A stretch of 16,910 nucleotides of DNA. Source: Anaerolineales bacterium. GTDB lineage: Bacteria; Chloroflexota; Anaerolineae; Anaerolineales; Villigracilaceae. The stretch is from positions 1-16,910 of the forward strand of contig JAEURE010000026.1 of the NCBI GenBank assembly GCA_016789485.1, given 5' to 3'. The notes beneath the pieces were generated by a model, which searched no databases, was not told where the DNA came from, and was given only the letters and a program-made list of their open reading frames with translations. Made by a program: the position numbers and the translations under genes. This document shows positions 1-7,803 of the stretch, piece after piece (positions within the stretch are counted from its first letter, which is position 1; the number at the start of each line of letters is the position of its first letter).

Positions 1-1
1 C

Positions 2-64
2 AAGACCTTCACCGAAGCTGGCGGCACCTGGGAACACATCGACATTCAGTTGTTCCTCCGCTAA
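2..64 (+). CDS. C-terminal end of an upstream gene, probably an ABC solute-binding protein (partial)
   Basis: The frame starting at base 2 is open from the window edge and ends at TAA 62-64, giving 20 residues that end in TWEHIDIQLFLR. It lies 94 bp upstream of the first permease gene of a peptide ABC transporter, in the same direction. In such operons this position is usually held by the substrate-binding protein, so that is the likely identity. The fragment is too short to show a domain, so the assignment rests on context only. Confidence 0.5.
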   Translation, partial: KTFTEAGGTWEHIDIQLFLR

Positions 65-88
65 TTCGCAAGTGTAATAAGTTAGAAT

Positions 89-114
89 GGGGTAGGCACG
101 CAAGTGCCTACCCC
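89..114 (+). promoter_or_regulatory. Perfect intercistronic hairpin with GNRA-type loop
   Basis: GGGGTAGGCAC (89-99) pairs perfectly with GTGCCTACCCC (104-114) around a GCAA tetraloop, giving an 11-bp stem. No T-run follows on either strand: AAAATATCT follows on the plus strand. It therefore does not look like a classical intrinsic terminator. It sits between the presumed binding-protein gene and the permease genes. Stable stems at this position in other importer operons protect the upstream mRNA from 3' decay and lower expression of the downstream genes. Confidence 0.75.
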
Positions 115-158
115 AAAATATCTAATATCCTTTGTACTTTCCGTTGGAGAAGTTAGTT

Positions 159-1358
159 ATGACTGCGTATCTGATCCGTCGCGTTTTGCAATCCATTTTG
201 GTGGTCTTGATCTCAGCAGTAGCCACCTACGTACTTTTGAGTTTCGCACCTGGGGGACCGATGGCGGGGTTACGCCAAATTCAGCAATCCGGACGTTTTC
301 AGATAACAGAAGAAGATATTGCCCGCATCCGCGCTTCATTTGAACTGGACCTCAAGCTTTGGGTTCGCTTCAGCCGCTGGCTGATTGGTTTCCCCAAGGG
401 CCCCGTGGTCATTGGCGGAAATGAATATTTTGGGGATATGGTAGTTGGCTGTCGCAAGCCGATTGAAGCAGAGGTTTTGAATTCTCGTGGTGTATATGAA
501 ATTATTCAGGTGGGATGTAAAGAAGAAGTCTTAATGAAAGACCTTGTTGGCCGTCGAACAAGCCGGGGCATCCTTTTGGGCGATTTTGGCCTTTCCTGGC
601 GTATTTTGCGTGACCGGCCGGTAAGCGACTTGATCGAAAGCCGCTTATCCAAAACTTTGCAGTTGATCGGGCTCGAAACAATGCTATCCCTGCTGATCGG
701 GATTCCCCTAGGCATTTATTCTGCCGTTCGGCAGTATTCAAAATTTGATTATGTTTTTACTACGTTGGCATTCATGGGGTCAGCCATGCCAAGTTTCTTC
801 TTTGGTTTACTTTTAATTTTGGTGTTTTCAATTCTCCCCAAAGGTGCAGGATTGCCGTATATCCCTGCGGGGTTGTCCGAGTCTGTGCGTGATTACACGA
901 TTCCTGTAATCGGCGAAGTGGTGGCAGGCTCTGCAAAAGACCGAGTCTTGCATTTGATATTGCCGGTCACGGTTTTGACTTTGATCAACGTTGCAGGCTG
1001 GAGCCGTTTTATCCGTGCCAGCATGTTGGATGTGCTTCGCCAGGACTATGTCCGCACAGCGCGTGCAAAAGGGCTGCGTGAAATTACTGTAATTATGAAA
1101 CATGCACTTCGAAACGCCTTGATCCCATTTGTTACGATCGTGGTGTTTACAATTCCTGGTTTGTTTAGCGGTGCGATCATTACTGAAAGTATATTTGCCT
1201 GGCCGGGCATGGGGCGCCTATATATCCTTGCGCTTGGTGATTATGACTATCCCGTGGCAATGGCGATATTCTTCATCCTGGCTGTCTTGACCGTGATTGC
1301 TACTTTGCTTCGTGATATTATATACACGCTTGTGGACCCCCGCATTCGTTTAAACTAG
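159..1358 (+). CDS. Peptide/nickel-type ABC transporter permease, OppB/DppB family
   Basis: Inner-membrane permease subunit of a peptide importer, 399 residues. TM1 lies at about residues 5-28 (YLIRRVLQSILVVLISA). A long extracytoplasmic segment follows (about 30-165), then the conserved permease core. The EAA-type coupling motif that docks on the ATPases is at about 296-320 (DYVRTARAKGL...KHALRNALIP). The end, VDPRIRLN, is typical of the family. The start at ATG 159 is chosen because GGAGAAG at 146-152 sits 6 nt before it; an in-frame TTG at 132 would add nine residues but has no such site. The protein is longer than usual DppB proteins. The extra length is in the first external loop, which carries a Cys pair (C98, C120). 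The next permease begins 18 bp downstream, so the genes form an operon. The substrate could be peptides or another family substrate such as oligosaccharides. Confidence 0.9.
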   Translation: MTAYLIRRVLQSILVVLISAVATYVLLSFAPGGPMAGLRQIQQSGRFQITEEDIARIRASFELDLKLWVRFSRWLIGFPKGPVVIGGNEYFGDMVVGCRKPIEAEVLNSRGVYEIIQVGCKEEVLMKDLVGRRTSRGILLGDFGLSWRILRDRPVSDLIESRLSKTLQLIGLETMLSLLIGIPLGIYSAVRQYSKFDYVFTTLAFMGSAMPSFFFGLLLILVFSILPKGAGLPYIPAGLSESVRDYTIPVIGEVVAGSAKDRVLHLILPVTVLTLINVAGWSRFIRASMLDVLRQDYVRTARAKGLREITVIMKHALRNALIPFVTIVVFTIPGLFSGAIITESIFAWPGMGRLYILALGDYDYPVAMAIFFILAVLTVIATLLRDIIYTLVDPRIRLN

Positions 1359-1376
1359 CGTTGAGGATATTTTCCA

Positions 1377-2375
1377 ATGACCGTATCTGCTCAATTAGAC
1401 AAACTTGATGCTGAATCAGTAACCATTGAGGAGCGCAGCCCATTTCAAGTCGTGATGAGGCGCTTTATCCGCCACCGTCTTGCGATGGTTTCCCTGGCTG
1501 TCATGGTGGTTATTTTCATTGTCACGCTTCTTGCTCCCTATATCACCTCTTTCAAGGTGGATGAGATCAATGTCAGTAAATATTTTGTCCCGTTTGGCAC
1601 GGTGGATGAACCCACCGGCCGTATCCATTATCTGGGAACAGATAACATTGGAAGGGATTATTTTTCCCGCATTATTTATGCCGGGCGCATTTCACTCACT
1701 GTGGCTTTGCTTTCAGTATTGATCTCTGAGACCATCGGCATTTTCGTGGGGGCGGTTTCCGGCTTTTATGGCAAATGGGTTGATGCGATACTCATGCGTT
1801 TTGTGGAGTTCATGCTGACCGTCCCAACCCTGCCTTTGCTGTTGATTATTTCATCCATGCTTTTGCGAAACGAAGACCTGATTCCGATCCCGGAATCAGT
1901 TTTAAAATTTGTGGGCAATATCATGCTGCTAAATCCGCGGGATGCCCGCAATGCGGTGTTGATTGTTGTTGTATTGGCCGGTTTCGGCTGGCTGTCTTCC
2001 GCACAGCTCATGCGCGGTACGGTTTTGTCCCTGCGCGAGCAAACTTTTGTGGAAGCATCCCGCTCCCTCGGCGGCACGAATATCTGGATCATTATGAAGC
2101 ATATGATCCCGAACGCCATGGCCCCCATTATTGTGGATGCGTCACTGGCGCTTGCAGGATACGTTGTTGCAGAAGCCGCGCTCGCATTTCTTGGCTTCGG
2201 TATTCAAGACCCCGTTCCCACCTGGGGGAATATGCTCTCTGCAACCCAGACTTATATGTTCGACAAGCCCTGGCTTCCCCTGTTGCCGGGAATTCCGATC
2301 TTCGTCTGTTCCCTCGCTTTCAACTACATTGGCGATGGTCTGCGCGATGCTCTTGATCCTCGTTTGAAGTTATAG
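1377..2375 (+). CDS. Peptide/nickel-type ABC transporter permease, OppC/DppC family
   Basis: Second permease of the importer, 332 residues. A cytoplasmic N-terminal arm (1-35) is followed by TM1 (about 36-55). The OppC/DppC hallmark HYLGTDNIGRDYFSRIIYAG lies at 84-103. The EAA coupling motif is at about 221-250 (EQTFVEASRSLGG, then KHMIPNAMAP), followed by AEAALAFLGFG at 265-275, which is strongly conserved in DppC proteins. The C-terminus GLRDALDPRLKL is also typical. ATG 1377 has GAGGA at 1363-1367 upstream. The gene pairs with the preceding OppB-like subunit to form the transmembrane channel. It is followed after 33 bp by the ATPase genes. Confidence 0.92.
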   Translation: MTVSAQLDKLDAESVTIEERSPFQVVMRRFIRHRLAMVSLAVMVVIFIVTLLAPYITSFKVDEINVSKYFVPFGTVDEPTGRIHYLGTDNIGRDYFSRIIYAGRISLTVALLSVLISETIGIFVGAVSGFYGKWVDAILMRFVEFMLTVPTLPLLLIISSMLLRNEDLIPIPESVLKFVGNIMLLNPRDARNAVLIVVVLAGFGWLSSAQLMRGTVLSLREQTFVEASRSLGGTNIWIIMKHMIPNAMAPIIVDASLALAGYVVAEAALAFLGFGIQDPVPTWGNMLSATQTYMFDKPWLPLLPGIPIFVCSLAFNYIGDGLRDALDPRLKL

Positions 2376-2408
2376 TCGGCAAGAAAAATCTCATTTGCGG
2401 AGATACCC

Positions 2409-3446
2409 GTGGCAACAAATAATCAAAAACCATTGCTCGAAGTACGGAATCTAAAAACTTATTTTTACACAGAAGATGGTGTTGTTCATGCCGTGGACGG
2501 TGTGAGCTTTGAAGTGAATAATGGTGAAGTTCTTGGTATTGTGGGCGAATCAGGTTGTGGAAAAAGCGTTACCTCCCTTTCCATCATGCGCTTGATCAGC
2601 CAGCCTGGCAAGATTGAAGAAGGCGAGATCATGTTTGATGGCAAGGACCTCGTGAAAGCCTCGGAAGAGGATATGATGAAAGTGCGTGGAAACCGCATTT
2701 CCATGATCTTCCAACAGCCTCAATCGGCGCTTAACCCTGTCTTCCGTGCAGGTGACCAGATCTCTGAAGTCCTTAATATTCATCAGGATTTTGGTAAGGA
2801 AGCCGGCAAGAACCGCGCCATCGAATTGCTTAAATTGGTGGGCATCCCTGAGCCCGAAAGCCGTGCTGAATCATTTCCGCACGAACTTTCCGGTGGTATG
2901 GCACAGCGCGTCATGATCGCCATGGCCCTTGCATGCGTTCCTGACCTTTTGATTGCAGACGAACCCACCACGGCTTTGGATGTGACAATTCAGGCGCAGA
3001 TTCTGGATTTGATGAGGGAAATGCGTACCCAGCTTGGCTCTGCCATGATTTTGATCACTCATGATCTTGGCGTAATCGCTGAAATGGCGGACCGTGTTGC
3101 GGTTATGTATGCAGGCGAAATTGTGGAACAATCTCCTGTTGCTTCACTCTTTGACCGACCGCTTCACCCCTATACAAAAGGCTTGATCGGTTCAATCCCA
3201 GTATTGGGCCAAGTCCGAGAGCGATTGGATGTCATCCCCGGATCGGTGCCAAATCTGGTTAATCTGCCTTCTGGTTGCCGCTTTGCTCCTCGCTGCATGG
3301 CGCGTATCGAACACAATTTATCAATTTGTACTGATAAGCGCCCGGAATTAGCGGATATTTCCGAGGGACACAAGGTACGCTGCTGGCTTTATCAGGACTC
3401 TGACCAGCATGTTGCCCCGCTAAAGCAAGCAAGCAAATCCAAATAG
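2409..3446 (+). CDS. Peptide ABC transporter ATP-binding protein, OppD/DppD family
   Basis: Cytoplasmic ATPase that drives the importer, 345 residues starting at GTG 2409 with GGAG at 2399-2402. Walker A is GESGCGKS (46-53), the Q-loop is in [10 protein letters not shown] (101-110), the signature is LSGGMAQR (160-167), Walker B is LLIADE (180-185), and the switch His is H218 in ITHD. The C-terminal oligopeptide-transporter domain has HPYTKGL (253-259) and four cysteines (C290, C296, C307, C325). In some OppD/DppD proteins this pattern binds a [4Fe-4S] cluster. All catalytic motifs look intact. It forms a heterodimer with the next gene product, 7 bp downstream. Confidence 0.94.
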   Translation: MATNNQKPLLEVRNLKTYFYTEDGVVHAVDGVSFEVNNGEVLGIVGESGCGKSVTSLSIMRLISQPGKIEEGEIMFDGKDLVKASEEDMMKVRGNRISMIFQQPQSALNPVFRAGDQISEVLNIHQDFGKEAGKNRAIELLKLVGIPEPESRAESFPHELSGGMAQRVMIAMALACVPDLLIADEPTTALDVTIQAQILDLMREMRTQLGSAMILITHDLGVIAEMADRVAVMYAGEIVEQSPVASLFDRPLHPYTKGLIGSIPVLGQVRERLDVIPGSVPNLVNLPSGCRFAPRCMARIEHNLSICTDKRPELADISEGHKVRCWLYQDSDQHVAPLKQASKSK

Positions 3447-3453
3447 AGATGAT

Positions 3454-4455
3454 GTGGCTATGAATACAACCAAAATGCAAACTCAAGAAAAGCCAGATTT
3501 GTTGGTGGTAAAAAATCTTACAAAATACTTTCCGGTTCGCTCCGGCGTTTTTCAACGCATTACCGCCTGGGTACAGGCTGTGGATAAGGTCAGTTTTGCA
3601 GTAAAAAGCGGCGAGACTCTCGGCATGGTGGGTGAATCCGGGTGTGGAAAGACAACGGTTGGACGATCCATTCTCCGCCTGATTGAACCGACTTCCGGTG
3701 AAGTGTCCTTCAACGGCGAAAATATCATTACCATGCGCCCCAAGTCACTTAAGGCATTGCGCCGCGATATGCAGATCATCTTCCAGGATCCATATGCATC
3801 TCTTAATCCCCGCATGCCAATCGGCGAAGCAGTGATGGAAGGCTTGCAGATTCACAAGATCGGGCATCCCAAGGAGCGCTGGGAAATTGCCATCAATATG
3901 CTTAAGAAGGTTGGTCTGGAAGAGTATCATGCCCGTCGTTACCCGCATGAGTTCTCTGGTGGGCAACGCCAGCGTATTGGTATTGCCCGTGCACTTGCAT
4001 TACAGCCAAAGTTCATCGTCTGTGATGAACCGGTTTCTGCGTTGGATGTCTCCATTCAGTCTCAGGTTTTGAACATTCTCAAAGACCTGCAAAAGGAATT
4101 TGGCCTTACCTATCTTTTCATTGCTCACAACTTGAGCGTTGTGGAACACATTTCAGACCGCGTGGCGGTGATGTACCTTGGCAAGATGGTGGAGTTGACC
4201 GAGCGTGATGCGCTTTATCGCGAACCTTTGCATCCATACACAAAGGCGTTGCTTTCAGCCATACCAGTCCCTCATCCTGAAGTGAAACGCGAACGCACCA
4301 TCCTGAAGGGCGATGTGCCCAGCCCGCTCAATCCTCCCTCAGGCTGCCGTTTCCACACACGTTGTCCCATTGCGGTGGCGCAATGTTCACAGGCAGAGCC
4401 TGAGTTCAGAGAAGCCAGACCCGGTCACTGGGTGGCTTGCTGGCTTGTGGAATAA
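3454..4455 (+). CDS. Peptide ABC transporter ATP-binding protein, OppF/DppF family
   Basis: Second ATPase of the importer, 333 residues. Walker A is GESGCGKTT (60-68), the Q-loop region is [11 protein letters not shown] (110-120), the signature is FSGGQRQR (167-174), Walker B is FIVCDE (187-192), and the switch His is H225 in IAHNLS. The C-terminal [12 protein letters not shown] (260-271) is the usual OppF/DppF tail. Four cysteines (C298, C304, C311, C329) mirror those of the OppD partner. The start is uncertain. GTG 3454 and ATG 3460 are both in frame, and a weak GAGAT at 3446-3450 overlaps the stop of the previous gene, suggesting translational coupling. This is the last gene of the operon, and a terminator starts 9 bp after its stop. 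Confidence 0.93.
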   Translation: MAMNTTKMQTQEKPDLLVVKNLTKYFPVRSGVFQRITAWVQAVDKVSFAVKSGETLGMVGESGCGKTTVGRSILRLIEPTSGEVSFNGENIITMRPKSLKALRRDMQIIFQDPYASLNPRMPIGEAVMEGLQIHKIGHPKERWEIAINMLKKVGLEEYHARRYPHEFSGGQRQRIGIARALALQPKFIVCDEPVSALDVSIQSQVLNILKDLQKEFGLTYLFIAHNLSVVEHISDRVAVMYLGKMVELTERDALYREPLHPYTKALLSAIPVPHPEVKRERTILKGDVPSPLNPPSGCRFHTRCPIAVAQCSQAEPEFREARPGHWVACWLVE

Positions 4456-4464
4456 AAATACGGA

Positions 4465-4506
4465 GTAAAGCAAAAAGACCGCCGCCAGGCGGTCTTTTTG
4501 CTTTAC
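4465..4506 (+). terminator. Strong intrinsic terminator after the opp-like operon
   Basis: A 19-bp perfect stem joins 4465-4483 and 4488-4506 around the loop GCCA. Its core is AAAAAGACCGCC / GGCGGTCTTTTT. The A-run and T-run lie within the arms, so it can also work on the minus strand. It separates the transporter operon from the downstream binding-protein gene. Confidence 0.93.
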
Positions 4507-4534
4507 TGGCAAAAACCTTTTCGTCGTTCAACGT

Positions 4535-4543
4535 TGTTATAAT
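4535..4543 (+). promoter_or_regulatory. Extended -10 promoter of the binding-protein gene
   Basis: TGTTATAAT at 4535-4543 is a perfect TGn plus TATAAT extended -10 element. No good -35 hexamer is seen upstream, as expected for this promoter type. Transcription would start near 4550, giving a leader of about 40 nt before ATG 4591. It lies just after the terminator, so the gene is probably transcribed separately from the importer operon. Confidence 0.72.
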
Positions 4544-4590
4544 TATCTTCAGTTCATAGTACGTATGCTATTTCACATCGGCAGGCAATC

Positions 4591-6516
4591 ATGAAGCAAA
4601 AACTTCCGCTACTATTAATTGGACTTATCCTTATCACTGCGTGTTTGACTCCGCAATTGCAGGAGGCGACTTCCACTCCATCTGTGACTCCATTCCCAAC
4701 CAACACTCCGGTCTTGAACGATCCAGCTGCCCTGACCGTATGCCTGGGGCAGGAGCCCAACACTCTCTACCCGTATGATGGACCGAATGCCGCGGCGCGA
4801 AGCGTTCTGGCTGCAATATACGAAGGTCCGATTGATCTGGTAGGCTATGAATACCTGCCCGTCATCCTAACCCGCATTCCGTCAATTGAAAACGGAGAGG
4901 CACAAATCGTAAGGACGGCAGTGCAGGGTGGAGGTCAAGTGGTTGATGCGGCTGGAAATCTGGTGTCGTTGGCTGAAGGCGTGCGTATCCATCCCGCCGG
5001 ATGCCGCAACGACGACTGCATTATCACTTATGACGGCACAACATCCATTGAGATGGATCAAATGGTTGTCACCTTTCGCCTGCGCCCGGATCTAACCTGG
5101 GCTGATGGAACGCCTCTCACGGCTGAAGATTCAGCTTATTCATTTGAACTTGCATCTGACCCTGAGGCAGTCAGTAATTCCTATTTGATCGACCGCACGC
5201 AAACATATGAAGTTGCCGATGAAAAAACATTGCAATGGTGGGGGATCCCCGGTTTTATTGACCCGACCTACTTCACGAACTTTTGGGCGCCCGCGCCAAG
5301 GCATTTGTGGAGCGAATTCCCTGCCGATCAATTGCAAACGGTGGACATCTCCTCCCGCTTACCGCTTGGCTGGGGACCATACATGATGAAGGAATGGATC
5401 TCTGGCGATCACATTACATTGACCAAGAATCCGTATTATTTCCGTGCACAGGATGGATATCCAAAATTTGACGAGATCTCCTTCCGCTTCATCCCCGACC
5501 CGGACACGGCCCTGAGCGAATTGGTTGCAGGCCGCTGTGACATTCTCGACCCAACCATCAATCTGGATAATCACGCCGGTTTATTGAAAGAGATGCAAAA
5601 CGCAGGACAGGCAAATGCTTTCTTTACAACAGGTATGAGCGTGGAATGGCTCGGGCTGGGACTTGTCCCCGCCGCCTATGATAACGGCTATGACCTTCAA
5701 AAGGACCGCCAGGATTTTTTTGCAGATCGTCATACCCGCCAGGCAATTGCTTATTGTCTCAACCGTCAAGCCGTGGTTGACAATGTGCTTTTTGGGTTGA
5801 CGACGGTGCCTACAACCTATATCCCGGTTGAACATCCGCTGTATGACCCAAATATTGAACTCATTCCATATGACCCTGAGGTTGGTCTTTCACTTCTAAA
5901 ACAGGCAGGCTGGCAGGATACGGATGATGATCCATCCACGCCGTTACGAGCCATCAATGTGGATGACGTCGCTTACAATACTCCGTTGGAATTGAATTAC
6001 TACACAACAGCCGCCACACAACGCAGGCAGGTAGTGGAGATTCTTGAAGCGTCCCTGTCGAACTGTGGAATCGGCTTGAGGGTGCAGTACTTTTCCCAGA
6101 ATGACCTGTATGCTTCCGGACCGAACGGCTTTCTTTTTGGGAGGAATTTTGATCTGGCTGAATATGCGCTGGGTGTTGATGGGATTGAGCCTTCATGCGG
6201 CTGGTTCACAACAGCAGAGATTCCAAGTGGCGCCAACTCATGGAGCGGCACGAACTTGAGCGGCTACAGCAATGCTGAATATGACGCCGCCTGCCTCGCC
6301 GCGGGAAGAGCGTTGCCTGATGAGCAGGGATATGTCGATGCGCACCGTCTGACCCAGAATATTACTGCGACCGATCTGCCTTCCATTCCCTTGTACTATC
6401 GTTTGCGGATTGCAGCCACACGTCCCGATATTTGCAATTTTGATTTAGATCCCACTGCCAACCCGCTTTGGAACATTGAGGCGGTTGCCAGAGGGGAAGC
6501 ATGCGAAAGGCCGTGA
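4591..6516 (+). CDS. ABC transporter solute-binding lipoprotein, family 5 (peptide/nickel type)
   Basis: Extracytoplasmic substrate-binding lipoprotein, 641 residues. The signal peptide (MKQKLPLLLIGLILITAC) ends in the lipobox ITAC, with C18 as the lipidated residue. A Thr/Pro-rich flexible linker follows (about 24-41, TSTPSVTPFPTNTP), then the binding domain. Family-5 hallmarks are WADGTPLTAEDSAYSFE (170-186), the GWGPYMMKEWISGDHITL stretch (260-277) with NPYYF after it, and RQAIAYCLNRQAVV (383-396). An acidic DTDDDPS loop at 443-449 may bind a metal. The gene follows the importer genes but has its own promoter and is cut off by a terminator. It may supply a second substrate range to the same transporter or serve another one. 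The substrate cannot be read from the sequence. Confidence 0.9.
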   Translation: MKQKLPLLLIGLILITACLTPQLQEATSTPSVTPFPTNTPVLNDPAALTVCLGQEPNTLYPYDGPNAAARSVLAAIYEGPIDLVGYEYLPVILTRIPSIENGEAQIVRTAVQGGGQVVDAAGNLVSLAEGVRIHPAGCRNDDCIITYDGTTSIEMDQMVVTFRLRPDLTWADGTPLTAEDSAYSFELASDPEAVSNSYLIDRTQTYEVADEKTLQWWGIPGFIDPTYFTNFWAPAPRHLWSEFPADQLQTVDISSRLPLGWGPYMMKEWISGDHITLTKNPYYFRAQDGYPKFDEISFRFIPDPDTALSELVAGRCDILDPTINLDNHAGLLKEMQNAGQANAFFTTGMSVEWLGLGLVPAAYDNGYDLQKDRQDFFADRHTRQAIAYCLNRQAVVDNVLFGLTTVPTTYIPVEHPLYDPNIELIPYDPEVGLSLLKQAGWQDTDDDPSTPLRAINVDDVAYNTPLELNYYTTAATQRRQVVEILEASLSNCGIGLRVQYFSQNDLYASGPNGFLFGRNFDLAEYALGVDGIEPSCGWFTTAEIPSGANSWSGTNLSGYSNAEYDAACLAAGRALPDEQGYVDAHRLTQNITATDLPSIPLYYRLRIAATRPDICNFDLDPTANPLWNIEAVARGEACERP

Positions 6517-6538
6517 GTTTACAGGTACGTAAGGAGCG

Positions 6539-6567
6539 TTGTATCGCCATCTTTAACTTGCTATAAT
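6539..6567 (+). promoter_or_regulatory. Promoter of the small-ORF/response-regulator unit
   Basis: TGCTATAAT at 6559-6567 is a perfect extended -10 element. A weak -35 (TTGTAT, 6539-6544) lies upstream with 17-bp spacing. Transcription would start near 6574, about 22 nt before the GTG of the small ORF. No clear terminator is seen between the binding-protein stop (6516) and this promoter, so read-through is also possible. Confidence 0.72.
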
Positions 6568-6595
6568 GCATTTATTCAATCTGTAGGAGTCAATT

Positions 6596-6697
6596 GTGTC
6601 AGGAATTTTTTATGGATTATTTTCCGTTATTGAACATCGAAGGCTATTGTTCAAGCAGCAGGCGAGGATAGAGGAGCGGATCCTGTATGGACAGTAA
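6596..6697 (+). CDS. Small ORF of 33 codons, coupled to the response regulator
   Basis: GTG 6596 opens a frame of 33 codons ending at TAA 6695-6697. AGGAG at 6585-6589 lies 6 nt upstream, which is a near-ideal ribosome binding site. It is the first strong translation start after the promoter at 6559. The stop overlaps the start of the response regulator (ATG 6687) by 11 nt, which fits translational coupling. The peptide begins SGIFYGLFSVIEHRR and ends ARIEERILYGQ. It has a hydrophobic N-terminal half and a charged, possibly helical C-terminal half, with no cysteine. I do not recognise the protein. It may be a real microprotein or a leader whose translation controls the next gene. Confidence 0.55.
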   Translation: MSGIFYGLFSVIEHRRLLFKQQARIEERILYGQ

Positions 6698-7775
6698 TGT
6701 TTTGATTGTTGATGACCATCGCGATATTTTGCGGCTCCTGCATTCCACGCTTGATTCTCTCAAGAAGAAAGAGATCAAAATATTCGATGCGCCTTCAGGG
6801 GAAGAAGCGCTGCTTGAATCCGGCCGTCATAAAATTGATCTGTTGATCACTGATTACATGCTGCCTGGCATGAGCGGAGTGGAATTGATGCACAAGGTGC
6901 GCTCCCGCCATCCGGAAGTAAAGATCATCTTTATTACCGGCATCTCCGACAAAAAAAAGCGCGATGAAATGCTCAACGCCGGTGCCCTTGCCATCTTTGA
7001 CAAACCCGTTCCGCTTGCAGACTTTTTAGATGTGGTGGAGCGTGGACTTGGCCTTGTACAAACCATTTTTCCGCCAGAAAAAACAGGCGAACAGGTTGAA
7101 GAGCGTCACTCGCGTCTGTCCGATTTGCTGGCCAATTTTCGGCAGGATGTCAAAGCCGAAGCGGTTTTCCTGCTAAATGACCGTGGTCTGGTGCAGGCGC
7201 GCACCGGCAAGCTTCACGACTCAAGTATGGAAGTTTCGCTCATATCCACGCTGATGGCCATTCACAACGCCAGTTTAAAAGTTGCCCGCCACAATCATCA
7301 GGAGAACATCGATTCATATCATGTTTTCAGCGGCGGCGATCATGACCTGCTCTTCATTCCAGTCACTCCGCTTTATGCTTTGCTTGTCGCCGGCAACAGC
7401 CTTGCCACCGAAGACCGCATTCTTGAAACAGTAGGCGGACTGCTTGCTTTACGGACGCAGGTGGAAAAGTCATTGAAATCCATGGGCGTGACCGGAGAAT
7501 TGAAAGCCCTTTCTGAATCTGAAAAGGAAAGGCCCGCCTCTGCATCTGCCCCGACAGTTGTTGCCAAAAAACAGACGGATAAACTCGCCTCAGCAGTTCC
7601 CGCCCCGGAAATGGAAGCCCTGCTTAAAAATGCCACTGCTCAAAAAGCCAAAGTGTCCAATGCAGATGACTTTTGGGATCAGGCTGCCGAGGAACATGGA
7701 AAAAAGCCCGTCAGCTCCGAGGTCATTTCTCTCGAAGAGGCACGTAAACTAGGCATTATCCCGGGTGGAAATTAA
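6687..7775 (+). CDS. Response regulator: receiver domain plus Roadblock/LC7-like domain
   Basis: Cytoplasmic signalling protein, 362 residues. The receiver domain spans about 1-122: acidic pair D9/D10, phospho-acceptor D56 in LLITDYMLPGMSG, switch T84 in IFITG, and K106 in FDKPVP. All are intact, so it should be phosphorylated. Residues about 143-265 form a second domain with a Roadblock/LC7-like pattern (AEAVFLLNDRGLVQARTG at 157-174, then DHDLLFIPVTPLYALLVAG at 218-236). An Ala/Pro/Lys-rich linker (about 280-320) leads to a tail with DDFWDQAAEE and ISLEEARKLGIIPG. No DNA-binding or enzymatic output domain is visible and no histidine kinase is adjacent, so it probably acts through protein contacts. 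ATG 6687 has GAGGAG at 6671-6676. The LC7 assignment is by pattern only; a GAF-like fold is the alternative. Confidence 0.85.
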   Translation: MDSNVLIVDDHRDILRLLHSTLDSLKKKEIKIFDAPSGEEALLESGRHKIDLLITDYMLPGMSGVELMHKVRSRHPEVKIIFITGISDKKKRDEMLNAGALAIFDKPVPLADFLDVVERGLGLVQTIFPPEKTGEQVEERHSRLSDLLANFRQDVKAEAVFLLNDRGLVQARTGKLHDSSMEVSLISTLMAIHNASLKVARHNHQENIDSYHVFSGGDHDLLFIPVTPLYALLVAGNSLATEDRILETVGGLLALRTQVEKSLKSMGVTGELKALSESEKERPASASAPTVVAKKQTDKLASAVPAPEMEALLKNATAQKAKVSNADDFWDQAAEEHGKKPVSSEVISLEEARKLGIIPGGN

Positions 7776-7783
7776 AAAATTTG

Positions 7784-7792
7784 TGATACAAT
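7784..7792 (+). promoter_or_regulatory. Extended -10 promoter of tRNA-Gln
   Basis: TGATACAAT at 7784-7792 is a TGn plus TACAAT element. It lies 9 bp after the response-regulator stop and 11 bp before the first base of the tRNA. Transcription would start near 7799, just outside the mature 5' end. No -35 element is obvious. Confidence 0.65.
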
Positions 7793-7803
7793 TTTGCCCG
7801 CAC

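Noticed and set aside
132..158. TTG start for the first permease
   Set aside because: ATG 159 has a good ribosome site and puts the first membrane helix at the N-terminus as in relatives.
6951..6958. Run of eight A residues in the response regulator, possible slippage site
   Set aside because: It encodes the normal SDKKKRDE part of the receiver domain. The frame is intact on both sides and no stop-associated shift product is apparent.
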